From the NCBI GenBank assembly GCA_025529335.1, contig JAMYHX010000424.1, forward strand, positions 1 to 38,132: DNA of 38,132 bases, in the 5' to 3' direction. Made by a program: the position numbers and the translations under genes. This DNA is from Rhizopus sp. PT2906. Its lineage: Eukaryota; Mucoromycota; Mucoromycetes; Mucorales; Rhizopodaceae. The notes beneath the pieces are model-generated. The model saw nothing but the letters and a program-made list of their open reading frames with translations. It ran no database searches and was not told where the DNA came from. Numbering within the stretch: position 1 is the first letter of the stretch; every line of letters begins with the position of its first letter. Shown piece after piece: positions 31,317-38,132 of the stretch.

Positions 31317-32654
31317 ATCTTCTTTTTTTTTTATAAATAGTTATATATTTTGTATTGGTACTTTGAATAAAAACAATAAGAGCTTTATACAATTGAAGAA
31401 TGATATTCTTAATGGTGACTTTTACAATGCAAAATAAATAATACCTTGCGAGTGGAGGAAAACTGTTAATAATTACCTACTGGAGATGACAAGATGAGCC
31501 TGTGGCTGTAGATGGATTATACTTGGCTATAAAAGTTTCGCACAATCTATCTAGTAGCATATTTTCAACATCATCTCCCACCGCGTAATTGATCATAAAA
31601 GTAAAAGCGTCGCAATTTCTCTTTAACTATTCAAGATATTCAAATTAACACGTAGTCTTATAGATAACACATGATGCATTTCTAACTTTTCATTAAGGAA
31701 TAAAATAAATTTGTCACTGAACAAAAGAGTTGCAATCATTGGTTATCGCGTAAAATATGCATAAGCATATAAAAAAGACGCGTCTTGTCGTTTTTTTTTT
31801 TTTTTCAAGTAACCTAATCCATTCTGCCTTTTTTTTACTATGTAACTTTCTCAATAACTCAACTTACAATGGTGGTGTTACTCTTTACTATAAAAGATCT
31901 TCAAGCACGTTTCATATGGAAGGATTTGGCTACCCAAAGTAGCCCTATATGCAAGAGTATTCACATACATACGTTATTCTATGAGCCCAGACAGTGAACT
32001 TCTAGTATTTCTACGTTTATATTAAAGACAGTTACACCTTTTGGTGTAATATAATCAATATGTATTTCGTACACAAGCCAAAGCCGCCTTAAATACTAAC
32101 ATAATACTTTGTATTAAGCCTTGCAACACTGATTCATTACATTTGTGGTCTTTAGTAGTTGATAGCGCGTCATATGATATAATCCACAAGATGTAGTTGT
32201 CTGACAACATTTATTCTTACATATAAAGGGCCAGTTTCCCTTTTTGCCACGGATCTCTTTCTTTCCCTTTTCATAAAATGATTACAAAAGACCTTATTTC
32301 ACCTTGCTGTATTCCTATTTTTCTGAGGCAAAACCGTTTGTTCATTGATAATATCACAGAACCAACTAATTCTTTTGCTTCTGTATGTGAAGTGAAGAGA
32401 AGAAAAAGAATTAGCTTCTCTGCGGCAATGGCCAATAACTTAAGTAAAAGTACTATTAGCTGCAGTCGATTGATAGATCATTATTATTGCTGACAGCTGA
32501 TTATTGATGGTGTAAATATTACACAAGTATTGATGACATTCATAAACAAAAAATAAAATTGGCAGAAAAAGAAAACAGCTTGAACAGCATGCGCGTTCTG
32601 CAATATCAAAAAGCCTTTTTTAAATGCGCTACTAACTTCCATTAAACTAGTTCT
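31317..32654. other. Intergenic region
   Basis: About 1.3 kb. A hairpin TTACACC-TTTT-GGTGTAA lies at 32032-32049. A poly(T) run lies at 31791-31805. The plus-strand frame at 32278-32493 resembles nothing known. A short coding-like frame on the minus strand (31477-31596) is listed separately. Confidence 0.4.
31477..31596 (-). other. Short coding-like ORF, 39 aa, unknown
   Basis: Reads MINYAVGDDVENMLLDRLCE and on to a C-terminal SSCHLQ before TAG. The frame extends a few codons upstream (RNCDAFTF) to a stop. Its composition looks protein-like, but I found no upstream exons. It could be the 3' exon of an unseen gene, a decayed fragment, or chance. Confidence 0.2.
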
Positions 32655-33545
32655 TTGTCATTTATTTTCCCTATAAGTGAGTTTGAGAGCAATAGAAGCA
32701 TAGCAAGCTACGTTGATAATAATGTCGCAGTCATTATAAAAGCTCTTGGTAGTGGAATCAATATCGATTTCCCAAAGGTATCTGATGCTGCAGTGCTTTA
32801 CTGCAAAACGGTAGTAGACGTAAGATTAACCAAATTCAAAGAAATACCGATTACTAACACTGTCAATAAATACAAAGAGGATGTCAAGGACGTCCCGAGA
32901 GATAAAAATGACATGACAGTCATTACCAAGGATCTGTCAGCGCATATATCGAATGACAGGACAATGATCAGCCAAGCATCAGCAGCTAGCTTCGCCAATA
33001 AGTTTCTGATCCCAGTAATAACAAGAGCGCTTCTGCCTGGTGCTGGAAGTGATACAATATATACCTTGTTATTTTCGTAAAAAGGATTGATCATGTTGAT
33101 GATAATGGCAAGAAGCTCGATTTCATGCTGGGCGTATCAGAAAAGAAGAGAAGAGGAGTTTGGTTCTTCTTTGTTGTGGCCTAGAGACCTAATGTAACCA
33201 ACCATTACCAAGAGGAAGACGACTTCACCAAGTTGATGAAGCAACTGAAGTCATCCATTAACGAACAGTTGCATTTGGTAATGGAGAACACCGTTTCTCT
33301 TGGGCCACTCGTTGAGGGTATGTTTGAAATTTTCATACATAAACATAAAGATTAAAATATACATAATACAATAGGTTTAAATGTGCTCTTTATAGAATAA
33401 ATCTTGCTGCCGATGGCATTTACTTGCCATTGTTGGTGAAAAACCTCCGGTTGGTGGAAGAAATCTATGACTTGGTTCATCATAAACCAAAGAAGGCGGT
33501 ACTTCCTACAGAGAATCAAATCGAATTGCTCGCCCTTATTTTGTA
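32655..33545 (+). pseudogene. Unknown repeated protein family, broken
   Basis: The first frame (to 33080) has SDAAVLYCKTVVDVRLTKF, ITKDLSAHISNDRTMISQAS and LIPVITRALLPGAGSDT. After a shift comes GKKLDFMLGVSEKKRRGVWF, a TAG, then RPNVTNHYQEEDDFTKLMKQ and MENTVSLGPLVEG. A possible intron follows (33318-33375). The last part reads NLAADGIYLPLLVKNLRLVE and ends at a TAA near 33545. It resembles a multi-copy mucoralean family of unknown function in which a D...E-x-K-like pattern would fall at the broken point (DFML ... FFFVVA). That nuclease-like idea is weak. Confidence 0.5.
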
Positions 33546-33606
33546 ACAAAATTCATATAAATGATTTAATATTTAAGTTATATACAGAAAGCTCTACTCT
33601 CCCTTG

Positions 33607-34325
33607 CTACATTAGCTGAAGAGCAGATAAAAGGATAAGGAATGGTTCTATAAAATCGTTGATATGCGTAACTTGAGCCAGAAGGCATCTTGCATCTTCT
33701 GGGATAGGAATACGTGTGATTGAAAATGAAGGATCAAAACAAAATATACCACAATATTGAGTCCATAAGCTTTGACGACAAACAAACTGCTGATGCCATA
33801 AATCAAAACTATAGGATGAGATTATCATTATTATCCACTTCTTGCAGAGCAACAAATGTGGAGTTATAAGAGCGGATGTGCCGTATAAATTACTTTCGTA
33901 TAGATGGTTTACTAACTTTGTAAAAGCTATTACCACTCAAAGATAGCAACTTGAAAGCCTTGTGGTTATTATATATTATAATGATGCAACTAAAGACTTA
34001 GTTTGTCTGGAGTGCTTCAATTACGACCGTTATGACTAGCGGAACACCCTGAGGAGGAGACATGAAAACTGACAATTTAGGATCATTTTGGGCTTCATTC
34101 ACTTCTGTATCACTAGGGAGATACTTCATCAGGCTCTTCTGAATGCTCAGAAGAATGAATGATCAACCTCATTTCATCATTAGAATGAACCTCTGCAGTA
34201 GCCGAAACAGGAGAGGACAGCTGAGAGGCAGAACGGAAAGAATTATGGTCAATCTCTTGAGTAAATTGTGAGGTATTGGTTGTAGTTGCTTTTAGTGCTC
34301 GTGTAAATGTGCAGTATAAAAGCAA
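33607..34325 (-). pseudogene. Degraded unknown ORFs
   Basis: Two minus-strand frames. 34325-34113 is Ser/Thr/Glu-rich and continues in another frame (SDTEVNEAQNDPKLSVFMSP). 33936-33607 contains FDLWHQQFVCRQSLWTQYCG, then FCFDPSFSITRIPIPED, then QVTHINDFIEPFLILLSAL. The second looks like a real protein segment. They may be one gene. Family unknown, probably mobile-element related given the setting. Confidence 0.35.
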
Positions 34326-34556
34326 AGAAGTGATGAGTCTCTGTTTTATCCTTTTTATTAGAAGTAAGAGGAGGAGTTCATAGCAAAAAGAGATTAGGTT
34401 ATTTTAAAAGAGGTCGAGGTACTAATTAAGGTACATGTAATTAAGTCAAATGTAATCTCACACGTAAAGCTTAGTATTGGACATGGTCAAATACGACAGA
34501 TTAGCTAGAAAGCTCAACATTGACATATTTGGAGTATACGCGCGAGAGATTATGTA

Positions 34557-34667
34557 GTTTAAGCAAAAAATGAACAGAGGACAGAGAGAACCCAGAACAC
34601 AAGAAGAGACAATTGGGAGAACGTTCCAGATATACACGCCAGAGGATAAAGAGGGCGGAGCAAGCGA
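34557..34667 (+). repeat. Dispersed repeat, copy B
   Basis: Partner of 24558-24670 (88 of 96 core positions identical). Here the frame begins with ATG at 34570 and runs 46 codons to a TGA at 34708-34710 (MNRGQREPRTQEETIGRTFQ...). It could be the start of an element-encoded protein such as gag. Confidence 0.85.
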
Positions 34668-34818
34668 GTCAGAACAAGGACCACGAGGACAGGCTAGTTT
34701 TAATATGTGAATCTTTGAACACTCAGAGAGGCATTTGATAGGAGAAATCTACATTATGATTATTCAAGAGTATGCATTGCCAAATATGACTACATGTTCT
34801 TCTGATTTCCATTTGAAA

Positions 34819-35457
34819 TCAGTGGTGAACTATTGAAAGACAGAAGTACAAAAGAGAATTAACAAACATAAAAATTAAATCTTGAAGGATTTCAGGCAAC
34901 CAAGGATAGCCCTCCATATTGTCGATCAAAGGAAAAGCAAAGCCACGAGTTCGTTGAGAATAAACAATGGATTTAATCAAGGGTTCCATTACTAAATTGA
35001 ACAAAAGAGGACTGATGGGGTCTCTTCGACGTAAACTTCGACCTAGTTGTAAAGGTGACGAGAAGTATATGCATTAACGCTGACTTTCGTTGTTGTACCA
35101 AAGAAGAAAGAGCAAACAGCAGAGATAAAACAGGAGGGTAAACCAAAAGCTTGAAGGACAGAGCGAAAATACTCTGGATGCGCTCGATCATAAGCCTTTG
35201 TTTATCGCACAGCAGACTAAAAATCCAGAAGAATTGTCGTTGTTCTCTAGCCAAGGCTGACCTGCTTTAAATTGTTGTATCTGAGCCATTAAAAATTGTA
35301 CATAGCTGATGAATTTCGTAATCGGTGGAAGTAAGGTTTCGTCGTGCCAATAGCAACGCAACAGATTTTTACGTTCGCTTTGCAGCTTACAAAATTTCTG
35401 CTTGCACCGAAAACGACAATAATTCTGAGTAAGATGACGCACTAATCTTTTAAGCAT
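34819..35457 (-). pseudogene. LINE (non-LTR) reverse transcriptase fragment
   Basis: The region before the RT reads LLRCYWHDETLLPPITKFIS and QQFKAGQPWLENNDNSSGFL. After a shift comes an RT-like AYDRAHPEYFRSVLQAFGLP segment. A further shift gives the block GRSLRRRDPISPLLFNLVME (PL-S-P-L-L-F-N-L core) and PLIKSI, ending at 34819. Several frameshifts and stops are present. The polymerase YxDD part is missing. Typical order for a fungal LINE. Confidence 0.75.
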
Positions 35458-35639
35458 ACCACATTTTATCGTTATTCATCATGCTTTGCCGTGCAAGATG
35501 CACCTTGTCTCTGTTATTTTGACAATACATGGGAAGAATGAAGTGACTTTTTAGGACCTGGAGCAATGTTGGTTATGTTAGATAGAAAAATAAAAAGAGA
35601 CAGTTTTTCTTTTTCGAGAAGTTGCTCTTTGTAATAATT

Positions 35640-37960
35640 CCAGATAGTCCAACTGAGTCTTCGCCTAGTTCACGGGTACAATCCATGCACTGTGATTCTT
35701 TTGATTTAAGTAAAGTTTACATCAGTGAGTAGTTATAGTGCAAGTACGGTATGTTGCTTTATATGTAACAAGAGTGGTTTTGGTCCCTTGAACAGATTTT
35801 ATACATATAGAACCGCCCAGTGTCACAGAAAGATCTTGCTGAAGACAACAGATTATTAAGGAATGTTTCCAAAACTTCAGTGCAATCTCCCCCAAAAACC
35901 TTCATTTCTATTGCTGATCTTGTTTTCCCATACAAGCTTTCTCATCGAATAAGAAGCGCGGCTACGACCATCGTCAGTATTTAATCTATGCCACTTATAT
36001 GATGTCATCAGAATAGAATCGAATTTATTGTAAGGATCGAAGTTGCTCAGCATTACTTCTTCAAAATGAGACATTACAGAATATCATAACAGTTCAAAGA
36101 TGGCATCGATATAACAAGAGTTGGCTGCGTTTGGACGTAACGCCTTGTTGTATTGATGAATGTTGGCAGCATGCTGCTCTGGCGTTCTTTCTGTAAAATC
36201 AATGGCCATTTCGCCATCATTACTTTCATCACATTCTTTGTTGACGGTTTCATCGGCTTCATGTTCAGTGTCTTTAATCAAAAGGTCCTTGATTTCTTCT
36301 GGCAACTCTTCTAACAGCTCAGAGTAATCCTTTTGCTTTTGTTTTCGTTCGTTGCTTGGGTTCTTGAAGTATTTCTCGATGAATTTCTTCAATTTATCTT
36401 CTGCTACAAATTCTCTAAGCAAATTAGTTTCTTTTAACTGACAAAATAAATCTTCAATGGCATTCATATCGTTCATACTGAAATCTGGAACCCCTTCTAC
36501 AGACAATTGCTCTTCAATTAGCTGCTTCAAAAAGTTATGAGTTCCGAGTTCAAAACCGTCTTTCTCATCATCAGTATCAGCAACCTCAGGAAGCTTTCTC
36601 TTTTTTGAAGCTGTAGTAGTTTTATTAGCATACTCAGCTGCAGCTGCGGTCTTTCGTTTACCAAAGATTGCTTTGTTGTTGTCAGAAGCTCTACTATCGC
36701 TCATCTCGTAAAAGTTGACAATCTTTCTTTGCTTTCTTTGCCTCTTGTTTTGACCATAACAAGACTGAACTTTATCAATGAAAAATGCACTCAAGCTCTA
36801 ACCGTCCCTCTTTGCATATTGTAGCAAGTATTTCAAGGAAGAAGCAAGCGGCTGTTCTTTGACAATTACGGTGTACAAAGCGTTGTGGTAAGATTCAACA
36901 GCGTTGGAAGTTCTAGCTTTGTGACTGAATAGACTGTGATGCCGAAGACTACCAAAACGGAATATCACACTTGAATTAGAAGGCTGCAACCACCACCTCA
37001 GCCAGCTCTTACAGTTGGAAAATTTGATGCAGAGAGATAGAACGGTCCTATAAAATTCTTCTCGAATAACTGCCGTTGGTAGGATATAAATAAATCTTGT
37101 GAGCTCTACTGGAAACCCCTAAGGCACGACAGCGTATTTGGAAGTTATTCTTTGAAACCAGTGCATATAACAGCCATTTATACACGCCATTCCATTTTCA
37201 AAAGCTTCATCATTACTGCTCAAAACGCACATCTAAAAGCTTTTAAAAGCTCTTTCTTTGAGCAGCAGAAAAACCCATAACCGTATCAAGAAAAGGTTTT
37301 CAGGATACATCAAAGTACTTTTTGAAAAATGTCTATTCAAAACCACCGATGACAGCTTGGAAGATTACAAGGTACTTATTCAAATGTAGGACATAAATTA
37401 CGCTGAAACAGAGATAGTAGTTGTCCTTAACGGTCTTGTAAGTGACATCAATACCAATAGGTTGAGAGCTATATGGCAGTTCAAACTTCTTTATTTCAGG
37501 AGTTCTGCAAACAAAACGAAGCCTTCATGTTCGCTTTTGATCTTTTAAAACTTGCCAAGGAGACTGAAACAAGAACACCCGCATTTTTCCGTTCGTATTT
37601 TGCCGGGTCCTTGTTAATCAGCATCTTGCTGACAGAGTTGATCAACTTTTTCATCAAGACAACTCTTCTCTACAACTGTCAATTGCTTAGACAAGTATTA
37701 GCCATGATTATGCTTTCTGCTGTGTATCATTTTACATTTCTCATCACCGAATTTAAAGTTGACCGTAGCGAATGCAAAGCTTTATTTCTAACTTAGGATC
37801 TCTATGACCTTCTTAAGGGTATAAGACTTGCGATCGATTTCAAAAAGGCGCATTTAGTGTTGTTACGAATAACGTGGACATGCTTGCCTTTTTTATAGCT
37901 TTGCTGTATGCTTTCTCTAAACATCACCCAATGCAAGAACAATGCAAACATATTCCCTTT
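35640..37960 (-). pseudogene. Mutator-like transposase with ubiquitin-protease-like tail, decayed
   Basis: Read from 37960 down: KKGKHVHVIRNNTKCAFLKS; then SSQPIGIDVTYKTVKDNYYL with the first catalytic Asp; IFQAVIGGFE; then VMGFSAAQRKSF, where the second Asp (MDFSAAQ) has become Gly. It continues GCYMHWFQRI, WLRWWLQPSNSSVIFRFG and KARTSNAVESYHNALYTVIV, the MULE C-terminal signature. After a one-codon break at 36795-36797, an open frame (36794-36084) carries a basic/acidic linker and ends LRPNAANSCYIDAIFELL, like the Cys box of ubiquitin-specific proteases. Beyond a stop are WENKISNRNEGFWG, KICSRDQNHSC and a CxxC (QCMDCTREL). There are many stops and shifts. Confidence 0.68.
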
Positions 37961-38132
37961 TCTCATCACTTTAAAGAACTATAGGCTCTTCTATTATGTT
38001 TTGCCAAATACAAAGGTAAGAGACAAAAACTAGTAATAAAAAGAATAGAAAAAGAACTATAAGTCAGTGAGACTGAAATATATGATTATCTTTATTTACA
38101 ATGAATAAAACAATGGTATTTATACTTTTTAA

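Noticed and set aside
33352..33549. Minus-strand 65-aa ORF
   Set aside because: Antisense to the plus-strand unknown family (segment NLAADGIYLPLL).
37473..37796. Plus-strand 107-aa ORF with hydrophobic stretches
   Set aside because: The opposite strand carries Mutator-like transposase motifs in this interval; this is its shadow.

Overview
This window is from a fungal nuclear genome, most likely a mucoralean (Mucoromycota) species. The evidence is AT-rich spacers, many short introns (about 45-75 nt) with GT..AG ends and CTAAC-like branch sites, fungal enzyme types (ERG25, a Pcs60-type acyl-CoA synthetase), a membrane-bound SREBP, and remains of Mutator-like, Tc1-like, Ty3/gypsy and LINE elements. 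No prokaryotic operons, rRNA, tRNA or CRISPR were found. Most genes are split, so I rebuilt their exons by joining frames at splice sites and checking that phase and protein motifs both fit.

Left part (1-8.3 kb): a broken Tc1/mariner transposase; a peroxisomal-type oxalate/acyl-CoA ligase (minus); a broken small secreted-protein gene next to a 48-base poly(A) run; and a 1047-residue SREBP (minus) with two membrane segments. Region 8.9-11.6 kb is a graveyard: a transposase fragment, a thioredoxin-like pseudogene and two frameshifted unknown families.

Middle (12.3-27 kb): an RNPS1-like RS/RRM splicing factor whose start codon is made by splicing; a 75-aa CYSTM-like protein in three exons; a 13-exon TKL-type kinase with 14-nt and 5-nt microexons; a PAQR/AdipoR receptor; ERG25 (C-4 methylsterol oxidase); a bHLH factor; a small single-pass membrane protein; a gypsy reverse-transcriptase fragment; NDUFS3 of complex I; an ANTH-domain (AP180/YAP180) endocytic adaptor; and a 60-aa secreted cysteine-rich peptide.

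Right part (27.6-38.1 kb): a DUF7137-like secreted/membrane glycoprotein and an inositol-monophosphatase-family enzyme, then mobile-element debris: unknown repeated families, a LINE fragment, and a decayed Mutator-like transposase followed by a ubiquitin-protease-like module.

Functional thread: the SREBP gene and ERG25 lie 10 kb apart, and each has a perfect match to the 11-bp fungal SREBP-binding motif within 150 bp of its start codon. By-eye scanning found no other match in the window. This suggests a sterol feedback circuit (SREBP autoregulation plus control of ERG25). The main RNA-processing oddities are the split start codon, the microexons, a GC-AG intron and introns that keep the frame open.
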